Positions 46,516-53,156 of a stretch of 64,000 nucleotides of DNA are shown here, in pieces. The position numbers and the translations under genes were made by a program. Within the stretch, counting starts at the first letter, position 1. Every line of letters starts with the position of its first letter. The notes below the pieces were generated by a model, which saw nothing but the letters and a program-made list of their open reading frames with translations, was not told where the DNA came from and did no database searches. Source of the stretch: Agaribacterium haliotis (GTDB lineage Bacteria; Pseudomonadota; Gammaproteobacteria; Pseudomonadales; Cellvibrionaceae); the NCBI RefSeq assembly GCF_002312815.1, contig NZ_NKQJ01000008.1, positions 170,102 to 234,101 of the forward strand, in the 5' to 3' direction.

Positions 46516-46770
46516 ATGGAACGTAGGTCAGGTTACCCTTGTGATGAAGCATTGGATGACTTGGAGGTGTTCTTTAAAAATAATATCTCCGATACTCAGG
46601 CGCTTGCCGATTTACTTGATCACCTTATTGAATGTAGGAAGGCAGGTAGGCTTGGATTTAGGTATATCCACGAAGAGCTTATGAAGTACAGAAAGAATCA
46701 TTCGGACTGTTTTCCGTTTAGCGAAGCAGAAAAACAAATGATCAATGACTTAATGCATTTCTGGGGATGA
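46516..46770 (+). CDS. Small helical protein of unknown function
   Basis: An 84-residue, probably all-helical protein (DEALDDLEVFFKNNISDTQA, ADLLDHLIECRKAGRLGFRY) with ATG 46516 as start. It has no recognised domain. It lies in the AT-rich small-gene array, 20 bases after the small Cys-rich gene. An overlapping frame at 46499-46684 is taken to be a shadow. Confidence 0.45.
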   Translation: MERRSGYPCDEALDDLEVFFKNNISDTQALADLLDHLIECRKAGRLGFRYIHEELMKYRKNHSDCFPFSEAEKQMINDLMHFWG

Positions 46771-46909
46771 CCAAAGGCTGCTTATCGCTCGACCTAATAT
46801 CTCCGATGATTAGCGCTCTATTATCTATTGATAAAAACTTAGGTGAGCTTAACTTGAACTCTGGGTTAGTCTTGAGAAAAGGAATGACAAAACAGTCTCA
46901 AAAGTAAAT

Positions 46910-47281
46910 ATGAAAATAAACACATCAGTTGGAAAAGCATCTACCTCATTGCGTTGGGATATTGCGGGAGAAAAAGTCAAATTTAAGGTTTCTGGGCGAG
47001 CTTGCGCTGAATACTCTGAGACCCGCAATGTCATTGTTGTAGCAGCGATAGACGGAATGCTCCGCATATTGAAGCCTGAAGATGCCTCGCTGATATCTCA
47101 ATTTCCTTGTAATGAAGCTGATAAGCAGAATTTCTATCTGCTTGAAAAATCGAGAGCGCGTGATCTAGGAGTCAGGATTATCATGGCTCACACCCCTGAG
47201 CTCAAGTGTGAGAGGTTCTGGCAGCATGATATTGACTTGGAAAATATGAAAATTAGTGAGCCGAAAGCTAAATGGCGTTAA
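46910..47281 (+). CDS. Possible immunity protein, distantly like the one after RHS
   Basis: A 123-residue, beta-rich protein. It starts MKINTSVGKASTSLRWDI and has RNVIVVAAIDGMLRILKPED, an order of strands reminiscent of the presumed immunity protein at 44953 (W near residue 16, then an NAVVV/NVIVV strand and a D-G turn). Similarity is weak and not proof. Its end overlaps the start of the Tsi6-like gene by about 10 bases, indicating a two-gene unit. Confidence 0.45.
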   Translation: MKINTSVGKASTSLRWDIAGEKVKFKVSGRACAEYSETRNVIVVAAIDGMLRILKPEDASLISQFPCNEADKQNFYLLEKSRARDLGVRIIMAHTPELKCERFWQHDIDLENMKISEPKAKWR

Positions 47282-47553
47282 CGCATCAGTCTATTGAGAC
47301 TATTAAAAAGGGGTTATTGCTTACAGAGGCAAGGGTAGAGAAGATGCCTGACTTTGATATATACCAAAGCATTCTTCGGCAGCTGAGTTACTTGCTATCT
47401 GTAGTTGACGGATCTAATCCTGATAATAGCAACCTGGGTAAAATCATTGTTGGGCATTTTGCTGTTAGAGAGTTTGAAGAAAGTGATCCAGAGCTTGCTA
47501 GTATTCTGAAGAAGTGCCAAAACATAGCTTTCAAGCTCGATATGGGGAGCTAG
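47272..47553 (+). CDS. Tsi6-family-like immunity protein
   Basis: A 93-residue, all-helical protein. The layout (N-terminal helix IETIKKGLLLTEARVEKMPD, then QSILRQLSYLLSVV, a short loop and FAVREFEESDPELASILKK) resembles Tsi6-type proteins, which neutralise the NAD(P)+-hydrolysing effector Tse6 of Pseudomonas; the V-R-E-F-E-E-S-D-P-E-L stretch is the main mark. No Tse6-like tip is next to it, so it would be an orphan immunity gene. The resemblance is from memory of the family and needs a profile search. Confidence 0.5.
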   Translation: MALTHQSIETIKKGLLLTEARVEKMPDFDIYQSILRQLSYLLSVVDGSNPDNSNLGKIIVGHFAVREFEESDPELASILKKCQNIAFKLDMGS

Positions 47554-47646
47554 TTAAGGTTTTCATCTTTCGGTGTATCCAATCAAGCTAGCCTACACGG
47601 ACGTTCGCATGTTGCCTACCTTTGCATAATTGCCTATCGCGTCAGC

Positions 47647-47711
47647 GCCACCTGCCTAGCGGTGGCCTTGCCAGAGCGGGGCTGGCACTGATTTGATCCC
47701 GCCAGCGGGAT
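47647..47711. repeat. Three tandem short hairpins
   Basis: Three consecutive inverted repeats lie in the 250-bp gap after the Tsi6-like gene: GCCACC/GGTGGC at 47647-47666, TGCCAG/CTGGCA at 47669-47687 and ATCCCGC/GCGGGAT at 47696-47711. They are GC-rich in an AT-rich surrounding. They could be a terminator cluster or recombination-prone structure; the role is unknown. Confidence 0.4.
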
Positions 47712-47730
47712 TAAGTGCTCCATAAAAAAG

Positions 47731-47759
47731 TGTACTGGTCAACCAAAACCGGACACTAA
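47731..47759. mobile_element. Possible relic of an IS3-type element end
   Basis: The stretch TGTACTGGTCAACCAAAACCGGACACTA resembles the terminal repeats of some IS3-family elements in marine gammaproteobacteria. No transposase and no second end is visible nearby, so it is at most a solo end. This is a weak recollection-based call. Confidence 0.25.
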
Positions 47760-47803
47760 GTTTTTATAAATTTGCCGCTAACGCGCTTATCGGTCTTGAT
47801 CAA

Positions 47804-48907
47804 ATGAAAATTGTTGTACCTCCTATTTCAACCCGTCTTCATCAAGGTTTTTATAGCAAAACCCAATGGTTAGCTAACTATCATTCTTTTCGGGAAAAAT
47901 TAGCAGCAGGCATAGACCATAGCATTGAGATTAAGAGCTTTTTGGATTCTATTGGTAAGAATTCATCTGACCTAGCTCTTAAATATCGAGGTTGCCTTTT
48001 GGGTTTGGCAATTGGTGACGCTCTTGGGACAACGTTGGAGTTTTCTGATCGAATAGAGAATGAAAGTCACCGAGAGATTATCGGTGGGGGTCCTTTCAAC
48101 TTGAACCCTGGTGAGTGGACCGATGACACAAGTATGGCGTTATGCCTCGCTCATAGCTTGTATTCCAACTGTTCATTTTCGCTTAAAGATCAGATGGATT
48201 TTTATGTTGCGTGGTGGAAAGACGGTTTTCTTAGTTCAAATGGAAGGTGTTTTGATATAGGTAATACAGTCCTCGGCGCACTACAGCGATACCTGTCTAA
48301 TGGCAATCCAGTTGCCGGGAGCAGAGACGAGCATTCAGCAGGTAATGGTTCATTGATGAGGCTTGCTCCGGTTCCGCTTTTCTTCGCTTCAGACCCTGTC
48401 GATGCTATTGAAAAATCAGGTGTCAGCTCAACGACGACGCATACAAATGAACAGGCCGTTGATGCATGTCGATATTATGCGGCTTTGATTCTTGGGGCGC
48501 TAGATAACGTTTCTAAAGAGGATTTACTTTCTCCGGAGTACTGCCCAGAAAAAAAATATTGGGATTACTTTCCGCTTTGTCCTCAAGTTGCAAAAGTAGC
48601 TAAGGGATCTTATAAACAAAAAGATAGATCTGAGATTAGATCCTCGGGCTATGTTATTGATAGTCTAGAGGCAGCTCTTTGGGCCTTTTATTCAACTTCT
48701 AATTTTGAAGAAGGTTTAGTTAAAGTAGTGAATTTGGGTGGTGATTCTGATACGGTCGGCGCAATATATGGGCAGTTAGCCGGAGCATTTTATGGTGAGG
48801 ACAAAATTCCCTTTAAATACATCGCACCACTCAAGAATTCTCACTATTTTTATTTTTTGCGGATGAGTTTGTTCAATACTACTCCGGTAGAAAACTGCTG
48901 CTTTTAA
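47804..48907 (+). CDS. ADP-ribosylglycohydrolase with N-terminal extension
   Basis: A 367-residue protein whose residues 61-360 form a DraG/ARH-type ADP-ribosylglycohydrolase: RGCLLGLAIGDALGTTLEF, the metal-binding GEWTDDTSMALCLAH, GNGSLMRLAPVPLFF, THTNEQAVDACRYYA and the second metal site LGGDSDTVGAIYGQLAGAFYG. All metal-binding Asp/Thr residues are present, so hydrolase activity is likely: removal of ADP-ribose from proteins or DNA. Before the domain is a 60-residue extension (ISTRLHQGFYSKTQWLANYH). Such extensions occur in Tri1-type immunity proteins of ADP-ribosylating toxins, where they plug the toxin site. Its place in an RHS array suggests immunity to an ADP-ribosyltransferase tip not present here. 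Start ATG 47804 lacks a strong ribosome binding site. Confidence 0.82.
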   Translation: MKIVVPPISTRLHQGFYSKTQWLANYHSFREKLAAGIDHSIEIKSFLDSIGKNSSDLALKYRGCLLGLAIGDALGTTLEFSDRIENESHREIIGGGPFNLNPGEWTDDTSMALCLAHSLYSNCSFSLKDQMDFYVAWWKDGFLSSNGRCFDIGNTVLGALQRYLSNGNPVAGSRDEHSAGNGSLMRLAPVPLFFASDPVDAIEKSGVSSTTTHTNEQAVDACRYYAALILGALDNVSKEDLLSPEYCPEKKYWDYFPLCPQVAKVAKGSYKQKDRSEIRSSGYVIDSLEAALWAFYSTSNFEEGLVKVVNLGGDSDTVGAIYGQLAGAFYGEDKIPFKYIAPLKNSHYFYFLRMSLFNTTPVENCCF

Positions 48908-49078
48908 TGCGGTGAAGCTGATCTAAGAGAGTACTGCTTTCGATAAAAATTAAAAAAGGAAACTGGCTCCACGCGTTGCACCAATATGGCGAGAAGAATC
49001 AAAGGAGTAGAGGCGAGTGTTGCTTGCGTACTGAGTGGCTAGGGAAACAAATGATGTAATTTGGATGCCGACATTTCA
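48908..49078. other. AT-rich spacer before the displaced RHS tip
   Basis: No gene is visible. The RHS-like frame is closed upstream by a stop at 49057-49059, so the displaced RHS fragment has lost everything before the 363-bp repeat. This is the left recombination border of the fragment. Confidence 0.4.
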
Positions 49079-49441
49079 AACCACAAAACCATCGCCCATT
49101 GGCGATGATAAAAGATGGTCAGGCCTACCACTACCACTTAGACCAACTCGGCACGCCGCGAGAGCTTAGTGATGAGCGAGGCAGCATCGTTTGGAAAGCC
49201 CGCTACAAAAGCTACGGCAACCTTGCGGTAAAAGATGTTGATGAAGTTGAAAACAACTTACGATTTTAAGGCCAGTATTTTGATAAAGAAAGCGGCCTGC
49301 ATTACAACAGGCATCGTTACTACGACCCCAGCCTAGGCCAGTTCACTACCCAAGATCCAATTGGCTTGTTGGGTGGGGTGAATAATTATCAGTATGCGCC
49401 GAATCCGATCAGCTGGGTAGATCCGCTGGGGTTGAGTTGTA
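49079..49441 (+). repeat. Duplicated RHS core terminus, copy 2
   Basis: A second copy of the segment at 44168-44530, offset by 4911 bases. One difference changes CAA to TAA at 49267-49269, putting a stop codon into the displaced RHS frame. Downstream of DPLGLSCKE the sequence is unrelated to the first copy and leads into the TNT tip. Confidence 0.95.
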
Positions 49442-49932
49442 AAGAAAACTCGTGGAATGCTTTTCAGAAAAATTCAAAAGGCGTATTCAAAGACTCATCT
49501 CAAGCCTCCCAAGGCTATCAGATGTGGAAAGATCAAGATTGGCCAGCGCTTGAAAAGCTACTAGGGCCGAGCTCTTGGCCACCTAATCGTGGTTTTGTGT
49601 ATATCAAAAAAGAAACCCTTCAGCCTGGTCAGAGGATAGATCGTTTTGGGGAATTTGAGGATAGCAAGGGTAGTCTTCAGGACTTCGGTGGCTTTGTGTC
49701 GCCAGAGGGTAATTCTTTTTCAAGTCGCGCATTACCCGCTGATACCAAACATAAACCTTACAATTCTTATGAGTTGTTATCGCCTATTGAGGTGGATGCT
49801 GGCCCGGCTATTCCATGGTTTGATGAGCCGGGCATGGGTACGCAATATGAATTGCCCAAGAACATAAATACTCTGAAGAGTGAAAAATCCATTAAATCCG
49901 TGAAACTTAGTAAGAAAGCGAGTGAGCTTTAA
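49079..49932 (+). pseudogene. Displaced RHS fragment with TNT-type NAD+ glycohydrolase tip
   Basis: An RHS core remnant fused to a toxin domain. The frame is broken by TAA at 49267 and open from 49270 to 49932; a TTG at 49366 could start a 188-residue product, but no ribosome binding site supports this. After [10 protein letters not shown] the last ~160 residues match the TNT domain (tuberculosis necrotizing toxin): [20 protein letters not shown], then [50 protein letters not shown] and [13 protein letters not shown] enzymes hydrolyse NAD+. It is probably a silent tip cassette, expressed only if recombined behind a full RHS shell. Two bases separate it from its candidate immunity gene. Confidence 0.85.
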
Positions 49933-49934
49933 TT

Positions 49935-50291
49935 ATGGAATATAGATTTAAAGGCAAAAAAAACACGCTTATTTGGGATGGTTTAGACACTGGAATAACC
50001 GAAACGGAATATGCGACAAAGTGTCCTAGCTGTTCTTATGATATTTCGTATTTTATAAAAGATTGCATCTCAATGAATGAAGTTGACAGCACATTAATAA
50101 AATACCTTACAGAAAATAAAATAATTTCGTTGTCTGATTTTGGTTGTGAAATAAAAAAAGGCATGCCTGCTTATGCAGTGCCTCATGACTGCAATCATTG
50201 TGGGAGTAATTTGTATCTGATCGTTGGGATGAAAGAGATCCAGCCACAGAGGTATGAGATTTATTACAAGTCTTCGGTGTATAAAAGCTAA
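49935..50291 (+). CDS. Candidate immunity protein for the TNT tip
   Basis: A 118-residue protein starting 2 bases after the TNT frame. It has two Cys pairs far apart, KCPSCSYDISYF and HDCNHCGSNLYLIVG, which could form one zinc ribbon. Its beta-rich ends (YRFKGKKNTLIWDGLD, RYEIYYKSSVYKS) resemble a small globular inhibitor. Immunity function is inferred from the tight linkage to a NAD+-degrading tip. I do not recognise the family of the known TNT inhibitor in it. Confidence 0.6.
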   Translation: MEYRFKGKKNTLIWDGLDTGITETEYATKCPSCSYDISYFIKDCISMNEVDSTLIKYLTENKIISLSDFGCEIKKGMPAYAVPHDCNHCGSNLYLIVGMKEIQPQRYEIYYKSSVYKS

Positions 50292-50315
50292 GGTTCTATA
50301 TTGCTAGGCGAATAA

Positions 50316-50639
50316 ATTTATGAAATATGTAAATTTCAACCATCAAAAGAAATACATAGTGATATCTTGCTGGGTGGATTTTTTACGACAGCTAATACTA
50401 TTGCTGATGAGCGCTATCTCCGACACGACCTGGCTGTGACGCATAATATGAAGCCTCAGGTTACCCATGTAGCAGTATTTAAACTCCCAGCTGGAGTTAG
50501 ACTGCAAAAGAGCATTGTGAATCCGCAAACGGATACTGATGGGACATATCTCAAAGGTGGTGCACCACAAATGGAAGTTTTAAATTATGAGGATAGAAGC
50601 AAACTTGAGCTTGCTAGTCTGAGAGAGATTAAAAAATGA
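50316..50639 (+). pseudogene. Truncated toxin tip related to the main RHS tip
   Basis: The frame is open from 50316 without ATG; a TTG at 50367 is the first start-like codon. The protein matches the RHS tip at 44600-44940 along its length: FFTTANTI versus KFGTSDHI, RHDLAVTHNMK versus RNELAVIPDFK, VNPQTDTDGTYLKGGAPQMEVLNYEDR versus the VGPQTQDGILYPGGGSQIDV region. It lacks any RHS shell and starts a few residues before the tip. A displaced, probably silent, cassette. The last base pairs overlap the ATG of a frameshifted immunity gene. Confidence 0.6.
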
Positions 50640-50993
50640 ACGTGAACATTGGCAATGGTGGTCGAGAGATCAGTTGGAGTAGCGGAGGAAAAAATTGTCA
50701 AAAGCTATGCTAATCGGCTTCTTGGTTATGAGGTTCTTCCCGATGAGGCTGGAGTAATCCTACTTGAGCCTACGAGTCATGCCGGAGCTGAAAATGCGAT
50801 CATATACGGAGTTGATGGAGCGAAGCTTTGGCAGCTGCCGTTTCCTCCTGACCTTGGAAAGGGGCAACTATTTGATCGGGTGGGAATATCACAGGGAGAC
50901 TTAGTTGTTATCGGAATAATCAATGGGAGAGATGTTAAATTTACTGTTGATTATATCAACTTGCGCTATATAGACGCTTCAGCAACTCGCTAA
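50636..50993 (+). pseudogene. Frameshifted relative of the RHS immunity gene
   Basis: ATG 50636 overlaps the tip stop (ATGA) and encodes MNVNIGNGGREISWSSGGKN before a stop at codon 26. The next frame continues from there as YANRLLGYEVLPDEAGVILLEP to 50993. Together the two frames align with the 44953 immunity protein without gaps (W-x-S-x-G, VILLEP versus LIVVEP, ENAIIYGVDG versus NAVVVDELG). The break lies in a run of six A at 50689-50694; five would restore the frame. Loss of function, a sequencing error in the homopolymer, or slippage are all possible. Confidence 0.6.
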
Positions 50994-51237
50994 CTGGACA
51001 AACTGCCACGCCCGTTGTGCTGGCTTTTTTCACCAGTGCGGTGACAGCACTTTTCCGGCTCAATTGGTGGCTCACTTCCGGCCCTGTGGCTTAAGTTCGC
51101 CAGCTCCTACGGTCATTTAAGTTCAGCTTAATCCGGTATTTAGCAAACACACTTATTAACCCCGCCCATCCCATCATTGACAGCAAAAACAAAAGCACCA
51201 CAATACGCGCAATATTACCTTACATGCCGATAGTAAA
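50994..51237. other. Right border of the RHS array, no gene seen
   Basis: About 240 bases with rising GC content mark the return to the host-like composition. No repeat matching the left border and no tRNA or integrase remnant was found here. Confidence 0.4.
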
Positions 51238-51540
51238 ATGCAGATCACTAAAGCTCAGCTCCAGGGTGTACTTCAGCAGGCTCAATCTGGCGAGATCAGT
51301 TTTGAGCGGTTACAACTGTGGTGTATTCACAACTACGATCCGCCAGAGCAGGCGCCGGCGCAGTCTGAGCCTGCTCATGTTCGCCAGGCGATGGATATGA
51401 TAATGAACGAATACGAGTTAGTGCAGTTAACAAAGATTCGTGCAGAAGGCTTGCCGTTGGCGCTGGCGTTTTTAGAATGCTCTGCTGAAAATTTTGATGA
51501 ATTAGGCAAGCGCTTTATTCGGGATGCGTTCTTAGATTAA
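51238..51540 (+). CDS. Conserved-looking small hypothetical protein
   Basis: A 100-residue soluble protein with no recognised domain. It appears helical (LQGVLQQAQSGEISFERLQL, then HVRQAMDMIMNEYELVQLTK) and has host-like codon use. The ATG at 51238 is the first in frame. It lies immediately to the right of the RHS array and might belong to either; function unknown. Confidence 0.5.
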   Translation: MQITKAQLQGVLQQAQSGEISFERLQLWCIHNYDPPEQAPAQSEPAHVRQAMDMIMNEYELVQLTKIRAEGLPLALAFLECSAENFDELGKRFIRDAFLD

Positions 51541-51745
51541 TTCTCGATTTCCCGCCGCTTGCTCTCGTAGTGAGCATCTGCGTGATCGGCCGCTACTTGG
51601 TGAGTGGCTTGAACTGCCTGCTAGTACTCCGCGCTTAAGTACTGACTAGGCGGGCTTATTAGAGCTGGCAAAATGCTCTGTCAAAAGCTGCAAAAATAGG
51701 GCGCTTAGTCGTGGCTTGGAGTGGCCATGGCTATCGCTGCTGGAG

Positions 51746-52051
51746 TTACGCAGCTTGCACTTTGTGTGTTTTGGCGGGCTTATCAAAGCCGTTTTGTGCC
51801 AGTGCGTGTTGTATCTTTTGCATTTGTCGGGCGCGCTTACTTATTAGGCCCAGGCTCGGTAGCTCTCCGGCGTCGAGCGCTACTTGCCAGTTTTCCAATT
51901 CCATATCTGCAAATTCCAACAGTTTTTTGGGGCAGCCTTTGCATGGGCCTGCGCAAAGCGAGGCCTGGCTTGCTGAAAATGGCAGTTGATGCCGAGCTTG
52001 CCGGATAAGCTCTTGCATGGCGCTTCTGCGGTCGGCTTTTAATTCTCTCAT
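51746..52051 (-). CDS. Conserved hypothetical protein with Cys motif
   Basis: A 101-residue basic protein with RRSAMQELIRQARHQLPFS near the N-terminus and a Cys cluster ASLCAGPCKGCPKKLLEFAD in the middle, then a helical C-terminus (GLISKRARQMQKIQHAL). Proteins of this pattern recur in Pseudomonas-like genomes without a known role. The Cys spacing (C-x3-C-x2-C) suggests metal binding. Overlapping + strand frames here are shadows. Confidence 0.6.
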   Translation of the reverse strand: MRELKADRRSAMQELIRQARHQLPFSASQASLCAGPCKGCPKKLLEFADMELENWQVALDAGELPSLGLISKRARQMQKIQHALAQNGFDKPAKTHKVQAA

Positions 52052-52441
52052 TGCTTATCTCCACAACTATCTGGGCCTTCGTATAGCGCCAAAAAGCTTT
52101 CGGTTATTTTTTTGGGGGGCTTGGCTTTGGCTGAGGGCGCGTGAGTGGTCTAGCTCTTAGATATCACAAAGCGGTTTAAATTCCCTAAAGGCATAAAAAT
52201 CAACATTCCTCTAATGCGTAGTTGCATCTAGCTGGTTATTTCCTCCCGATATAAAGAAAAGTATGCATAACGGGCATATTGGTAGCAAATCAATCTAGAG
52301 AAAGTGTTACCAAGCGTATCAAATGGCTATATTATGCACAGCAAGTCAGCGCAGTAGTCGCCATAGTTTGATCAGGTTTTGTTGTTTTTTAGTTTTAGTC
52401 AGTTTTTAAGAGTTTCTAAATTTAAAGTTTTGGAGTTTAAA
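52052..52441. other. Intergenic region upstream of a small secreted protein
   Basis: A 390-bp AT-rich gap. It contains the promoter for the downstream gene; a TATATTATG stretch around 52328 could be part of a -10 region but no matching -35 element is obvious. No gene seen. Confidence 0.35.
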
Positions 52442-52726
52442 ATGAAAGTATCTTACGCGATTGTCGCTTTATTTGCTGTTTCAGCTGTATCTGCTAATGC
52501 GGCCATGGAAGTGTCTGCCCCGATTGAATCTGAAGTTGTGGTAGTAAGTAACGTTCCTGCGACCATTCGTTCAGTTGATAAACAAAACAACACCGTTACC
52601 TTTGTGAACCGCAAGAATGGTGATCTGCAAACTATGCGCTACGCCAAGAGCTTGCCTGAATACAAATTGCGCACCGGTAAGCGTTTAACGCTCGAATTAA
52701 GCACCCCGAAAACTGGCTCTATTTAA
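52442..52726 (+). CDS. Small secreted protein of unknown function
   Basis: A 94-residue exported protein. The start at 52442 (GGAG about 8 bases before) begins a signal peptide MKVSYAIVALFAVSAVSANA with cleavage after ANA; a longer frame from 52379 is unsupported. The mature part is about 73 residues, probably a small beta barrel: ATIRSVDKQNNTVTFVNRKN and RTGKRLTLELSTPKTG, resembling DUF1344-like periplasmic proteins. A strong terminator follows, so it is monocistronic and perhaps highly expressed. Confidence 0.7.
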   Translation: MKVSYAIVALFAVSAVSANAAMEVSAPIESEVVVVSNVPATIRSVDKQNNTVTFVNRKNGDLQTMRYAKSLPEYKLRTGKRLTLELSTPKTGSI

Positions 52727-52739
52727 GCTAGTAAGTTTT

Positions 52740-52781
52740 GCGCCCCGGGGTATAGACATCGCCCCGGGGCGCCTATTTTTT
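52740..52781 (+). terminator. Strong rho-independent terminator
   Basis: An 11-bp GC-rich stem (GCGCCCCGGGG at 52740-52750 pairing with CCCCGGGGCGC at 52762-52772) is followed by CTATTTTTTCTTTTTG. This is a textbook terminator for the small secreted protein gene. Confidence 0.92.
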
Positions 52782-53156
52782 CTTTTTGTTTTTTAAAATT
52801 TGCTCTTCAGTGCTTGAGCTAGCAGCTTGAGCTCACAGCTTGGGTTAACAGTAGGCCGCTCCAAATTGTATGTGCATGTATTGTCTAGCGCTGTTTGGGC
52901 CTGATAATAAATAAATGTTGCCCGAGTTTTATCGTGCCTTAGTTCGCACTTAAGTGCCAAAAAGGCAGAATGTTACAAATTTGGTGCATTTCGCCACTGT
53001 TCAATGGCGTCGTTTTGCTATAATGGCGCGTCATTTTATTTGGACTGTGGCGCAGCAGCCGGAACTGACTCCGGTGAAGCCTTAGCGAGTTGTAGCTAGG
53101 CTGCCTTTCAATGCTCGCCACTTATCAATGCAACCATTGCATGTATGGAGAGCTCA
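52782..53156. promoter_or_regulatory. Upstream region with structured leader before the repeat lipoprotein
   Basis: No gene is visible. Toward the 3' end two small hairpins occur: CCGGA/TCCGG at about 53061-53075 and AGCCTTAGC/GCTAGGCT at about 53079-53103, then an ATGCAA-CC-TTGCAT inverted repeat at about 53128. Together they suggest a structured 5' leader or protein-binding site. It matches no riboswitch class I know. Confidence 0.35.

Noticed and set aside
47647..47711. Tandem hairpins considered as a CRISPR or integron attC array
   Set aside because: The stems differ in sequence, spacing is irregular and there are no cas genes or integrase.
50636..50993. Programmed ribosomal frameshifting as explanation for the split immunity gene
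   Set aside because: The A6 run is a possible slippery site, but no downstream stimulatory structure is evident and the other copy of this family is in a single frame. A mutation or sequencing error is simpler.
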